From: Haloplanus natans DSM 17983
Lineage (GTDB): Archaea; Halobacteriota; Halobacteria; Halobacteriales; Haloferacaceae
NCBI RefSeq assembly: GCF_000427685.1
Contig: NZ_KE386573.1
Coordinates: forward strand, 1,534,938 to 1,598,937
Reading direction: 5' to 3'
Length of the DNA: 64,000 nt
A program made the position numbers and the translations under genes. Below, in pieces: positions 43,051 through 51,296 of this stretch. The notes under the pieces are model-generated. The model had not been told where the DNA came from, ran no database searches, and saw only the letters and a list, made by a program, of their open reading frames with translations. Every line of letters starts with the position of its first letter. Position 1 is the first letter of the stretch.

Positions 43051-43118
43051 TCGTCCGCGGACGGGCCGGCGTACCTGCACGGTGGGCGGTGACGGCCGGA
43101 ACTGAGTTCTGGCGGTCG

Positions 43119-43217
43119 TCTCACACCCGCGTCAGCATCGCCAGCCGCCCAGCAAAGCGCCGCGACGGCGACGCCAGCGGCGCCCATGACGAACAGCAGG
43201 AGGGTGTAGCCGAGCAT
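43119..43217 (-). pseudogene. remnant of a small membrane protein gene
   Basis: The ATG at 43217 opens MLGYTLLLFVMGAAGVAVAALCW, a clean transmembrane helix, then AAGDADAGV. Downstream the frame runs on without a stop deep into the antisense of the DJ-1 gene; a shift of one base at the Gly-Val codons would give TGA at once. So the original gene was probably about 32 residues and has lost its stop. It starts two bases after the preceding small gene. Confidence 0.4.
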
Positions 43218-43219
43218 CG

Positions 43220-43363
43220 TCACGGTGTGGCGACGCCGACGAGGGTTCGCGAGAGGTCGAATTCGGCGCGAAGAAACGCCGTCGCGACGAAGATAGCCTA
43301 AAAACAGAGGCTGGCGACCGTCCGCCACCCGGCGACCAGTCCCACGCCGTGCCAACCACGCAT
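43220..43363 (-). pseudogene. small membrane protein gene with an in-frame amber codon
   Basis: From the ATG at 43363: MRGWHGVGLVAGWRTVASLCF, then TAG at codon 22, then AIFVATAFLRAEFDLSRTLVG and TGA at 43220-43222. Both parts look like one continuous two-helix protein of 47 residues interrupted only by the stop. It is followed after two bases by a second small membrane ORF. Either a nonsense mutation or a base error; stop readthrough is possible but there is no pylT or related gene in the window. Confidence 0.45.
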
Positions 43364-43491
43364 TCGTCGAGTGATCCGCCGGCCCAACGGAAGACCCTAG
43401 CCATCCGCTCGCTCCGGTGTGGGAGCCGTTATCGTACGGTTCCTCAAAGCTTAACAGCGTCCCGATACATCCTACGTGTGGAGGTTATATC

Positions 43492-44091
43492 ATGAGCTAC
43501 GAACTCGATCCACTGCCGTACGACTACGACGCTCTCGAACCGCACATCTCCGAGCAGGTGCTGACCTGGCATCACGACACCCACCATCAGGGCTACGTGA
43601 ACGGCTGGAACAGCGCCGAGGAGACGCTCGAGGAGAACCGCGAGTCGCACGACTTCGGCTCCTCCGCCGGCGCCATCCGGAACGTAACCCACAACGGCTG
43701 TGGGCACATCCTGCACGACCTGTTCTGGAACTGCATGTCGCCGGAGGGTGGCGACGAGCCGAGCGGTGCCCTCGCCGACCGGATCGAGGAGGACTTCGGC
43801 TCCTACGAGGCCTGGAAGGGTGAGTTCGAAGCCGCGGCGGGTGCGGCCAGCGGCTGGGCACTCCTGGTGTACGACAGCTTCTCCAATCAGCTTCGCAACG
43901 TCGTCGTCGACAAGCACGACCAGGGCGCGCTCTGGGGTAGCCACCCCATCCTCGCGCTCGACGTCTGGGAGCACTCGTACTACCACGACTACGGTCCGGC
44001 CCGCGGCGACTTCGTCGATAACTACTTCGATGTCGTCGACTGGTCCGAGCCGAGCGCCCGCTACGAGCAGGCCGTCGAACTCTTCGAGTAA
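43492..44091 (+). CDS. sod: Fe/Mn superoxide dismutase
   Basis: 199 residues. Metal ligands are His27 (TWHHDTHH), His75 (NGCGHILHDLFW), Asp157 and His161 (ALDVWEHSYYHDY). It dismutates superoxide to oxygen and peroxide in the cytoplasm; haloarchaeal enzymes usually take Mn. A Shine-Dalgarno-like ggaggt (43480-43485) lies six bases before the ATG at 43492, unusual next to the many leaderless genes here. Confidence 0.96.
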   Translation: MSYELDPLPYDYDALEPHISEQVLTWHHDTHHQGYVNGWNSAEETLEENRESHDFGSSAGAIRNVTHNGCGHILHDLFWNCMSPEGGDEPSGALADRIEEDFGSYEAWKGEFEAAAGAASGWALLVYDSFSNQLRNVVVDKHDQGALWGSHPILALDVWEHSYYHDYGPARGDFVDNYFDVVDWSEPSARYEQAVELFE

Positions 44092-44234
44092 CTGCGGCCG
44101 TCGGCACGCGACGACTCGGCCGATCCGACATTTCTTTCGCACCTACCCGACAGCGGTGCTGATGCCGGTATCCACCCGTCCGTTTCGACGTGCCAACCAG
44201 ACGGCACAAGCCGGTCAACCGCGTATCGCGTGGC

Positions 44235-44816
44235 GTGACCCCCCGACTCTCCCGTCGCCGCTTCGTCGCCGTCGCGAGCGTCCTGACCGCCGGCCTTGCG
44301 GGCTGTGCAGGTGGTGACAGTGACGCGACGCCGACGGCAACGCCAACCGCATCGGCGACGGCTACCGCCGCCCGCACCGACCCCGCGTCAGTCCCCGACG
44401 ACGCCTCCTGTGCGGTCTGTAACATGGTTCCCGCGAACTTCGCCGACTACAACGCCCAGTTGACCGTCGAGGGGGGCGGTCGCGTCTTTTTTTGTTCGTC
44501 GGGCTGTCTGGGCGCGTACTACGTCGATCCAGGTCACTTCGCGCCGTCCCACGAAGGGGCGACGTTCGCGGGAATCTGGGTGCACGATCACGAAACGACG
44601 GACCTGATCGACGCTACGGCGGCGTGGTTCGTCCGCGAGACGAACGCCGACCGGGTGGACGATCCGATGCGACGCAACCCGCTTCCTTTCGCCGACCGGG
44701 CCGACGCCGAGGCGTACGTCGCCGAGTACGACGGCCTCACCGACGCGGCCATCCTCCGGTTGACCGACTTCGATATGGAACTGGCGGGGTTCTACCGCGG
44801 TCGCTTCTTCGAGTAG
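44235..44816 (+). CDS. Tat-lipoprotein with a NosL-type copper-binding domain
   Basis: 193 residues from a GTG at 44235 (another GTG at 44190 gives 15 more). Twin-arginine signal SRRRFVAVAS and lipobox LAGC, then a Thr/Ala linker. The NosL-like domain begins with CAVCNMVPANF and continues with VFFCSSGCLGAYY. NosL family members bind Cu(I) and help metallate nitrous oxide reductase. No nos genes are nearby, so it may be a general copper chaperone of the cell surface. Confidence 0.85.
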   Translation: MTPRLSRRRFVAVASVLTAGLAGCAGGDSDATPTATPTASATATAARTDPASVPDDASCAVCNMVPANFADYNAQLTVEGGGRVFFCSSGCLGAYYVDPGHFAPSHEGATFAGIWVHDHETTDLIDATAAWFVRETNADRVDDPMRRNPLPFADRADAEAYVAEYDGLTDAAILRLTDFDMELAGFYRGRFFE

Positions 44817-44855
44817 TTCGACACCGTTTACGTGCGTCCCCGCCTACCGGCGCCC

Positions 44856-45125
44856 ATGCCCCGACCGAAAGACGCGTTCGACGGGATCTACCCCTGTGAC
44901 TTCTATACGCCCGAGGAGTTGCTCGACGCCGACCAGATGTACACCATCTACGAAATCGCCCGGCTGTTACAGGGCCTCGAACCGGACGCCGACGTCGACG
45001 AGGGGACCGAGGCCGTCCTCGTCGACTGGGCGGTTCCCTGGGTGATGAAAAACGCCGCCGATCTGGTGGTCGGCGAACCGCCGACCGACGAGGACCCGGG
45101 CTACTACGGGTTGAAAACGGACTAG
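44856..45125 (+). CDS. conserved haloarchaeal small protein
   Basis: 89 residues, acidic: 'FDGIYPCDFYTPEELLDADQMYTIYEIARLLQ', a probable helical bundle, then 'VDWAVPWVMKNAADLVV' and an end DPGYYGLKTD. I recall it as DUF5827 (tentative); function unknown. The ATG at 44856 is chosen over a GTG eight codons upstream. Overlaps the end of the convergent MBL gene by four bases. Confidence 0.75.
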   Translation: MPRPKDAFDGIYPCDFYTPEELLDADQMYTIYEIARLLQGLEPDADVDEGTEAVLVDWAVPWVMKNAADLVVGEPPTDEDPGYYGLKTD

Positions 45126-45700
45126 GACTGCCGCGCCGCCCGCGCCGCGTACTCGACCGTCTCGTACGCGCCGTCGGTCACGCTCGGCCCGTGACCGGTG
45201 TGGAGGGCGGCGAGATCAGAGTCGAGGCGTTCGAGAAGTCGGTCGATGCTCCGGATCAGCGTCGCCCGGTCCCCTTCATCCAGATCCGTCCGACCGAACG
45301 AGCCTCCGGCGAAGACCAGGTCACCCGCGAAACAGACCTTCGCGTCGGCCGCGTAGAGACAGACGTGGTCGTCCTTGTGGCCGGGCGTGTGGAGGACCCG
45401 GTAGTCGTCGTCGCCCAGTCGGACCGTCCCGCCGAGTTCGTCGTCGACGGCGGGGTGGCTGGGGTCGTAGCCGACCGTCTCGACGCCGAACGACTCGCGG
45501 ACTGCGTCGACGTTGCCGACGTGGTCGCGGTGGGTGTGGGTGAGGACGACGGTGTCGAGGCCGTCGACCCGTTCCTCGATCCGCGAGACGACGTCGAAGT
45601 TGGCGCCGGTGTCGACGAGCGCCGTCCGGTCGCCGGTCACGAGGAAGACGTTGCTCGTAAATGCCTGCACGCCGGCTGCGAGATTCCCGATGGTGTCCAT
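45122..45700 (-). CDS. metallo-beta-lactamase-fold hydrolase
   Basis: 192 residues. The Zn motif THTHRDHVGN is present, with His at TPGHKDDHVCL, Asp in CFAGDLVFAGG and the final His in ALHTGHGPS. This is the glyoxalase II-like branch, which hydrolyses thioesters or similar. The ATG at 45700 gives the family's IGNLAAGVQAFTSNVFLV start. Divergent from thyX, 73 bp apart. Confidence 0.88.
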   Translation of the reverse strand: MDTIGNLAAGVQAFTSNVFLVTGDRTALVDTGANFDVVSRIEERVDGLDTVVLTHTHRDHVGNVDAVRESFGVETVGYDPSHPAVDDELGGTVRLGDDDYRVLHTPGHKDDHVCLYAADAKVCFAGDLVFAGGSFGRTDLDEGDRATLIRSIDRLLERLDSDLAALHTGHGPSVTDGAYETVEYAARAARQS

Positions 45701-45773
45701 ACGCGGACCTATCGGCGCGGAGGGCTTTACATTGTCCAATACGTTTAGGTGGGCCGGCGCCCCCGTCGAACGC

Positions 45774-46517
45774 ATGGAGGTCACACTACTGGAAGCGACG
45801 CCCGATCCGGAGCGAGTGGTCTGTTCGGCGGCGCGAAACGACTATCTCACGGAGTTCGTCGGCGACATCCCGTTCGCGGAGGCGATGGACGGTATCGAGG
45901 GGGAGGACATCGAGGAAAAAAAGCGGACGCTCATCGGCCACCTGCTCGATCACGGTCACTTCGGGCCGTTCGAACACCCGCAGGCCACGTTCGCGATCGA
46001 GGGCGTCAGCCGGTCGTGTATGGCCCAGATCACCCGACACAGACACGTCAGCTTCGATATTCAGAGTATGCGCTACGTCTCCTTCGACGACGTGGACCCC
46101 GACGACGTGGAGGACGGCACGATGGTCGTGACGCCGCCCTCGGCGATAGATCCCGACTGGATCGGCCGGAACCAGTCGAGCGGCGCCGTCGACGAGGAGA
46201 CGGTCGCGGAGCGCGAACGGGTCTTCCGCGAGTCGGTGCGGGAGTCCGTCGAATCGTATCAGGAACTCCTCGATCTGGGAATGCCGCCCGAAGACGCCCG
46301 CTTCGTCCTCCCCATCGGCACCGAGGTCAACATCGTCATGTCGCTGAACGCCCGGATGCTGATGCACGTCGCCGACATGCGCGCCGCCGCCGACAGCCAG
46401 TGGGAGATACGCGAGATGACCGAGGACATCCTCGACCTGGCCGCCGAGTGGTGCCCACTCACCTTCGAACACTACGAGAAGCACATGAAAGGCCGGAAGA
46501 ACCGCCTCGCGCCGTAG
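45774..46517 (+). CDS. thyX: flavin-dependent thymidylate synthase ThyX
   Basis: 247 residues. The ThyX signature RHRHVSFDIQSMRY (consensus RHRxxSxxxxSxRY) is at about residues 89-102. FGPFEHPQATFAIEGVSR (split) and NARMLMHVADMRAAADSQWEIR are also conserved. It methylates dUMP to dTMP using methylene-tetrahydrofolate and FADH2. The ATG at 45774 is the family start; the upstream open frame is antisense to the MBL gene. Confidence 0.95.
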   Translation: MEVTLLEATPDPERVVCSAARNDYLTEFVGDIPFAEAMDGIEGEDIEEKKRTLIGHLLDHGHFGPFEHPQATFAIEGVSRSCMAQITRHRHVSFDIQSMRYVSFDDVDPDDVEDGTMVVTPPSAIDPDWIGRNQSSGAVDEETVAERERVFRESVRESVESYQELLDLGMPPEDARFVLPIGTEVNIVMSLNARMLMHVADMRAAADSQWEIREMTEDILDLAAEWCPLTFEHYEKHMKGRKNRLAP

Positions 46518-46568
46518 CGACCTGTCACTACCACAACTACTATCCATCCATGTGTGGTACTGTCAAGC

Positions 46569-46778
46569 ATGGCCGAACGACCCGTTACGACCGGCGAAAC
46601 ACACGTCGTCGCAATCGAGGAGCTCGGTTCGGAGGGCGACGGCGTCGGCTACGTCGACGACTTCGCGGTCCTCGTCGGTGACGCGACCCTTGGGGAGACG
46701 GTGCAGGTGAAGATCACGGACGTGGACTCGACCTTCGCGCGCGGCGAGGTGGTCGGCGCCGAGTTCGGCTACGAGTAG
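46569..46778 (+). CDS. TRAM-domain protein
   Basis: 69 residues, a single TRAM barrel: VVAIEELGSEGDGVGYVDDFAVLV, then LGETVQVKITDVDSTFARGEVV (split). Stand-alone TRAM proteins are abundant in haloarchaea and methanogens and act as RNA chaperones resembling cold-shock proteins. The ATG at 46569 is selected. Confidence 0.9.
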   Translation: MAERPVTTGETHVVAIEELGSEGDGVGYVDDFAVLVGDATLGETVQVKITDVDSTFARGEVVGAEFGYE

Positions 46779-46817
46779 CACCCGAACGACTTTGACCGCC
46801 GGCGCCACATCCCCGCT

Positions 46818-47564
46818 ATGCGTCTCACCTTCCTCGGGACGGGAAGCGCCATGCCCCTCCCGGAACGGGCACAGACCGGTCTGTTGCTCGAACGCGACGA
46901 CCGTCGGCTACTGGTCGACTGCGGCGCGGGCGTTCTCGGCCGCCTCGCCGCCACCGACGCGGGCTACGAGGGGGTCTCCACGGTCCTGCTCACCCACCAC
47001 CATCTCGACCACGTCTCGGATCTCCTTCCCCTGGTGAAAGCGCGATGGCTGGCCGGGGCGGGCGGCCTCGAAGTCGTCGGTCCCACGGGGACGAAAGCGC
47101 TCGTCGACGACCTGTTCGGGGTCTTCGACTACCTCGACGGCCGGGCCGAAATCCGTATCCGCGAGGTCGGCACCCACGACTTCTCGGTCGCCGGCTTCGA
47201 CGTGCGCGCCCACGAGACGCGCCACTCCGTTCACGGCCTCGCCTATCGGTTCGCCGGCGACGACGGCGAGGGCGACCTGACGATCAGCAGCGACACCGAG
47301 GCGTTCGAAGGGCTCGCCACTTTCGCCGACGGCTCCGCCATCTTCGTCCACGACTGCTCGTTCCCGGACGACGTCGACGTGTCGAACCACCCGACGCCGA
47401 CGACACTCGCGGCGGCCCTCGACGGTCACGACTACGGTCGGGTCTATCTCACCCACCTCTACCCGCACACCGAGGGGCGCCACGGGGAGATGCTCGACGC
47501 CGTCGAGGCGCGATACGACGGCGACGTGCGGTTCGCGCGCGACGGGTTGCGGGTGGAGTGCTGA
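46818..47564 (+). CDS. RNase Z-like metallo-beta-lactamase protein
   Basis: 248 residues. FLGTGSAMPLPERAQTGLLLE and LLVDCGAGVLGRL open the tRNase Z/AtsA-type MBL fold. THHHLDHVSDL is the HxHxDH motif, with later His in HETRHSVHGL and Asp in ISSDTEAF, and THLYPHTEG at the end. It lacks the long exosite arm of true tRNase Z, so the substrate is uncertain. Confidence 0.88.
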   Translation: MRLTFLGTGSAMPLPERAQTGLLLERDDRRLLVDCGAGVLGRLAATDAGYEGVSTVLLTHHHLDHVSDLLPLVKARWLAGAGGLEVVGPTGTKALVDDLFGVFDYLDGRAEIRIREVGTHDFSVAGFDVRAHETRHSVHGLAYRFAGDDGEGDLTISSDTEAFEGLATFADGSAIFVHDCSFPDDVDVSNHPTPTTLAAALDGHDYGRVYLTHLYPHTEGRHGEMLDAVEARYDGDVRFARDGLRVEC

Positions 47565-47608
47565 TCGATCGTTGTCCGCACGGCCGATCACGAGAGATCG
47601 ACCGTGCA

Positions 47609-47739
47609 ACGACTTACAGATACTCATGTCGATAATAGCGGCGTGCGAGATACAGAGGGTGTATGCAGCAAATAGAGAACAACCTGACCGAGGTTGGAGA
47701 GTCGAACCCCCTCACAGAGAAAACGATTTACAGATACGT
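47609..47739 (+). repeat. pair of 17-bp near-identical direct repeats before a toxin-antitoxin locus
   Basis: aacgacttacagatact (about 47609-47625) and aacgatttacagatacg (about 47723-47739) match at 15 of 17 positions. They border a 190-bp, lower-GC stretch with no supported gene. Confidence 0.4.
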
Positions 47740-47754
47740 CCGCAACGATCAGCA

Positions 47755-47907
47755 ATGGGTGGCTACGCAACACCACCGAATTGGACGGACGGCTCGTCCG
47801 ACGATGACGAACCACGACCACGGCTTGGCGACCTACTTTCAGGCCGACTTGCAGACGTGGATGTCGACTCTGTTGCAGCGGTACGTGACGAACGAAGACG
47901 AGAATGA
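47755..47907 (+). CDS. short acidic antitoxin
   Basis: 50 residues from the ATG at 47755: GGYATPPNWTDGSSDDDEPR, then LGDLLSGRLADVDVDSVAAVRDERRRE. No DNA-binding fold is evident. The C-terminal helix resembles the toxin-wrapping tail of VapB-like antitoxins. It overlaps the PIN gene start (ATGA). The frame is open further upstream to 47572, so a longer protein is possible. Confidence 0.65.
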   Translation: MGGYATPPNWTDGSSDDDEPRPRLGDLLSGRLADVDVDSVAAVRDERRRE

Positions 47908-48296
47908 AGGTCTTCGTCGATACAAGCGTCTTCATCGCTAGTTTGACTGATGAACCGGGTCGTAGCAAAATCGCGACACGGTTGCTCAACGAGGACCACG
48001 AGTTCTGTACGTCCATTCTAAACCTCATGGAGATTCGATCAGTGATGACGAAAAAGAAGCGCGTCGAGCAAGACCGAGTCGAGACGGTGTTATCGGACAT
48101 CTACAGTAGTGTGGATATCTACGCGCCCGAAATCAGCGACCAGATTGCCGCGTATGAATTACAGCGAGACAATCTACTCTATACAATGGACTGTGTGCTT
48201 CTCGCATTAGCGAACGATGTTGATGCGACCATGATCACCTTCGACGGAGAGTTGCTTGATCACGGTGGCGTTGCACCGGAAGAACTGATTGGCTGA
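47904..48296 (+). CDS. vapC: PIN-domain toxin (VapC-like)
   Basis: 130 residues. KVFVDTSVFIASL holds the first PIN Asp, NLMEIRSVM the Glu, TMDCVLLALANDVD the third acidic residue and TFDGELL the fourth. Codon use is clearly more A/T-ended than in the neighbours, a sign of transfer. With the preceding short acidic protein it forms a type II toxin-antitoxin pair unrelated in antitoxin type to the one at 32.8-33.5 kb. Confidence 0.9.
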   Translation: MKVFVDTSVFIASLTDEPGRSKIATRLLNEDHEFCTSILNLMEIRSVMTKKKRVEQDRVETVLSDIYSSVDIYAPEISDQIAAYELQRDNLLYTMDCVLLALANDVDATMITFDGELLDHGGVAPEELIG

Positions 48297-48482
48297 CCGC
48301 ACAGACGAAGTTCTCCGACCTCGATGCCAACCACTGTTCCTCCGAGAATGAAAGAGCAACGGAGGACAGCGACTGGCTCAAAAACGAGACTGAATCCTGA
48401 ACTCCCCGTTTGGTCTCAAAAAATACATTATATCTACTAGAAAATTTCTCGTGCTACCGAGTAGAGGTTGTTGCTCTGCTGA

Positions 48483-48755
48483 CTATATCACGTCGCCGGG
48501 GTCGTGTTCGGCCGCCATGCGCCGCGCCTCGGCCGCGTACGCCTCGCGGTCGTCGGGGTCCGTCGTTCCCAGGTTCCCGGGGTCGGCGTCGACGGCGGCA
48601 ATCGTGTCACGAACGTCCGAAAAGGAGGTTAGCGACCGTTCTTTCCGGAAGTACCGCTTCCCGTCCGGCGTCGCGTAGGTGAGGATGATGATGTTCTGTT
48701 CGTCGTCGGAGTAGGTTCGTTCGACCAGCCAGACGCGCACGGTGTCGTCGGTCAT
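48483..48755 (-). CDS. conserved hypothetical protein
   Basis: 90 residues. An N-terminal beta-rich part (VRVWLVERTYSDDEQNIIILTYATPDGKRYF, read in segments) is followed by a helical, acidic C-terminal part ending AAEHDPGDVI. Codon use is typical of the genome. Family not recognised. It is 39 bp downstream of the lipoprotein gene on the same strand and may be part of the mvk-ipk transcript. Confidence 0.7.
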   Translation of the reverse strand: MTDDTVRVWLVERTYSDDEQNIIILTYATPDGKRYFRKERSLTSFSDVRDTIAAVDADPGNLGTTDPDDREAYAAEARRMAAEHDPGDVI

Positions 48756-48794
48756 CGCCGTGAAGTAGACGCGAGCGCCGTTTGAGTTGCGGGG

Positions 48795-49160
48795 CTACGC
48801 GGCCCGCCCGCGGTTCAGCGCGGCCAGGCCGTCGGCGCGGACGACCACGTCGAATTGGTTGAACCACTCCTCGGAGACGAACGCCGTCTCGACGACCGGC
48901 TCCCCATCGACGCCGGCCGTCACCCGGTAGCGCCCCCGACGCCACGGAGCCGTCCCGAGTTCCGCGACGCCTTCGGCCTCGGCAGTGACGGTGTTCTCGA
49001 TCACCCTCTGCCCGTCGCGGACGATTCGCACCGCGACGGTGTGGCTCGTGTCGTCCCGGTTGACAGCGAGCGACGTGATCGGGTCCCCCGGCCCGCCGGT
49101 ACAGCCGGCGACGGGGAGCGCCACCAGAAGGCCCAGCAGACGGCGCCGGCGCACCGTCAC
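48795..49160 (-). CDS. lipoprotein with an immunoglobulin-like domain
   Basis: 121 residues. Signal RRRRLLGLLVALPVAGC ends in a lipobox. The remainder is a beta-sandwich pattern (SLAVNRDDTSHTVAVRIVRDG, RYRVTAGVDGEPVVETAFV read in segments) as in haloarchaeal extracellular Ig-like lipoproteins. It overlaps the stop of ipk by four bases. Confidence 0.8.
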   Translation of the reverse strand: MTVRRRRLLGLLVALPVAGCTGGPGDPITSLAVNRDDTSHTVAVRIVRDGQRVIENTVTAEAEGVAELGTAPWRRGRYRVTAGVDGEPVVETAFVSEEWFNQFDVVVRADGLAALNRGRAA

Positions 49161-49900
49161 CCGATCCGCGTCCCCGGTTCGCCGCCGGCGAGGAAATCCG
49201 CGAGGCCGTCGGCGCCGAAGACGTACGCCGGCGCGTCCAGGTCGAGGAGCGTCCGCACCTTCCCGGCCATCCCGCCGGTCACGTCGGTGGCGTCGCTCCC
49301 GCCGAGGACGTCGGCGACGGCGTCGAACGACTCGATCCGGTCGATCACGTCGCCGTCGGCGTCGTAGACGCCGTCGACGGTCGAACAGAGGCCCACGCGG
49401 CCGGCGTCGAGGCTCTCGACGAACCGAACGACCACCTCGTCGCCCGAGATGATGGTCGTCCCGTGGCCCTCGTGGGCGAGCACATCGCCGTGGCTCACGG
49501 GGACGAAGCCCTCACCGAGCATCGTCCGGACGGCCGGAATCGGCATATCGAGCGTCGCGCCGGCGTCGCGCGCGCCCGCCGAGAGCGGATGGACCGGCAG
49601 GGCCGGCACGTCGCGGTCGTGGAGCCGCGAGAGGACGAAGCGGTTCAGGGTCGTCATCGATCCGTGGATTTCGAGGGCGGCGCCCGCGTCGGTCGTCCCC
49701 TCGCGGACGCTCACGCCGTGTTTCTCGGCGTAGTGGTGGCCGAAGCTCCCGGCGCCGTGGACGAGGGCGAGCGGATCGGCGCCGCCACCGACCGCGCCGG
49801 CGACGGCGTCGGCCGCCACCGACAGCGCCGCGTCGTCGAGTGTCTCCCGGCGCTCCTTGTTGGTGATGAGGCTCCCGCCGAGTTTGAGGACGGTCGTCAT
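49157..49900 (-). CDS. ipk: isopentenyl phosphate kinase
   Basis: 247 residues, amino-acid-kinase fold. VLKLGGSLITNK at the start binds nucleotide. The catalytic His is in GAGSFGHHYAEKHG, the hallmark separating IPK from other AAK enzymes. Later HGDVLAHEGHGTTIISGDE and DVTGGMAGKVR fit. It phosphorylates isopentenyl phosphate to IPP in the archaeal mevalonate pathway. Overlaps mvk upstream by four bases. Confidence 0.95.
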   Translation of the reverse strand: MTTVLKLGGSLITNKERRETLDDAALSVAADAVAGAVGGGADPLALVHGAGSFGHHYAEKHGVSVREGTTDAGAALEIHGSMTTLNRFVLSRLHDRDVPALPVHPLSAGARDAGATLDMPIPAVRTMLGEGFVPVSHGDVLAHEGHGTTIISGDEVVVRFVESLDAGRVGLCSTVDGVYDADGDVIDRIESFDAVADVLGGSDATDVTGGMAGKVRTLLDLDAPAYVFGADGLADFLAGGEPGTRIG

Positions 49901-50919
49901 TCGAGCCTCCGGACGCCGTCGGCCGCCAGTTCGGCGCGGAACGCCTCCTCACAGCCCGGCGTGAACCGGAGCGCGGTCAGCGTCTCCGGCGTCGGGTCGA
50001 GGGCGGCGATACAGCCACCGCCGCCCGCGCCGGTGAGTTTCGCGCCGTGGGCACCCGCCTCCCGCGCCGCCCACACCATGCTGTCGAGGGAGCGCGAGGA
50101 GACGCCGAGCGACTCCAGCAGTCCGTGGTTGAAATCCATCAGTCGACCGATCTCTTCGATCCGCTCGGTCTCGTCGAGGGTCGCCGCGGGGCCCTCGGGG
50201 TCGGGGTCGAGGTAGCGCTCGCCCGTCCGGACGATGTCGCCGATAGTGCCGATCGTGTCGTTCGCGAAGCCGTACTGCTCTTTGAGCGCGCGGACGCCGG
50301 CGACGAGTTCGCCGGTGTCGCCCGCGCCGCCGTCGAACCCGACGACGATGGGGAGATCGGGCGCGTCGATCCGCCGGCAGTCGTCGCCCTCGACGCGGAC
50401 GGCGCCGCCGACGGCCGAACAGAAGGTGTCCGCGCGCGACGCCTGGCCCTCCTGGACGTTCGACTCGGCGCGGTAGGCGCGGTCCGCGATCTCCTCGATT
50501 GGGATGGCGTGACCGAGTTCGCGCGTCGCGGCGTCGATACCCGCCACCGTCACCGCAGCCGAGGAGCCCAGGCCGGCGCCGAGGGGTATCTCGCTTTCGA
50601 CGGTGATGTCGAAGCCGGCGTCGGGGGCGTCGGCGGCGTCGCGGGCCTGTTCGACCGCGGCGTCGATATACCCCATCGCCGCCTCGACCAGCGACGCCGG
50701 CACGTCCACGTCCGGGCGGTCGTCGGTCGATCCCGCGTACTCGACGGTGAAGCCATCGAGGCTGAGATCCGTCGCCGAGACGCGTACGTGGTCGTCGTCG
50801 CGGGCCTCGACGCGCACCGTCGCCCGGCGCTCGATGGCACAGGGCACGGCTGGTTCGCCGTAGACGACGGCGTGTTCGCCGAACAGGTACACCTTGCCCG
50901 GGGCGCTCGATACCGTCAT
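49897..50919 (-). CDS. mvk: mevalonate kinase
   Basis: 340 residues, GHMP kinase. APGKVYLFGEHAVVYGEPA at the N-terminus, the ATP loop PLGAGLGSSAAVTVA (about 110-124), catalytic Asp in the VVGFDGGAGDTGELV region and the C-terminal GAKLTGAGGGGCIAAL are diagnostic. It phosphorylates mevalonate, committing carbon to archaeal isoprenoid lipids. First gene of the mvk-ipk-lipoprotein overlap chain. Confidence 0.95.
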   Translation of the reverse strand: MTVSSAPGKVYLFGEHAVVYGEPAVPCAIERRATVRVEARDDDHVRVSATDLSLDGFTVEYAGSTDDRPDVDVPASLVEAAMGYIDAAVEQARDAADAPDAGFDITVESEIPLGAGLGSSAAVTVAGIDAATRELGHAIPIEEIADRAYRAESNVQEGQASRADTFCSAVGGAVRVEGDDCRRIDAPDLPIVVGFDGGAGDTGELVAGVRALKEQYGFANDTIGTIGDIVRTGERYLDPDPEGPAATLDETERIEEIGRLMDFNHGLLESLGVSSRSLDSMVWAAREAGAHGAKLTGAGGGGCIAALDPTPETLTALRFTPGCEEAFRAELAADGVRRLE

Positions 50920-50960
50920 ACGAGGTTCATGCCACGGCCGTCGCTTAAGCGGTCCGGATA

Positions 50961-51239
50961 CTAGGCCTCGTCCTCGTCGAGTTCGGCGAGGTCTTCGAGT
51001 TCGTCGAGGTCCTCGCCGCCGCCGAGTACTTTCTTGAGTCCCAGCACGAGGAGGGCAAAGACGAGGACGACGACGAGGAGTGTGCCCGCCTTGCGAGCGG
51101 GGCAGCCACAGCCGTCGGTGTCGTCTTCGGGCCCCGGTTCGGTGCTCTCGTCGTCCCCGGTGCCGAGGACCGACGGGCCGACCTGAACCGATCCGTCGTC
51201 GAGGTGGAGTTCTAGGAGGGTGAACTTCTTGTCTGCCAT
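50961..51239 (-). CDS. small single-TM acidic protein
   Basis: 92 residues. N-terminal beta-like part (KKFTLLELHLDDGSVQVGPSV), an acidic linker, GCGCPARK, one transmembrane helix (AGTLLVVVLVFALLVLGL) and an acidic coil tail (EDLDELEDLAELDEDEA). The CGC pair before the helix may be lipidated or metal-bound; inference. The ATG at 51239 excludes an upstream ATG in frame. Confidence 0.75.
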   Translation of the reverse strand: MADKKFTLLELHLDDGSVQVGPSVLGTGDDESTEPGPEDDTDGCGCPARKAGTLLVVVLVFALLVLGLKKVLGGGEDLDELEDLAELDEDEA

Positions 51240-51296
51240 ACCGACTGTAGCCCGAGCGGCGACTTTACCGTTGTGTCTCCCCGTGGCCATCCACAA

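Noticed and set aside
47688-47720. tRNA-like gaggttggagagtcgaaccccctc
   Set aside because: No acceptor, D or anticodon stem can be formed around it.
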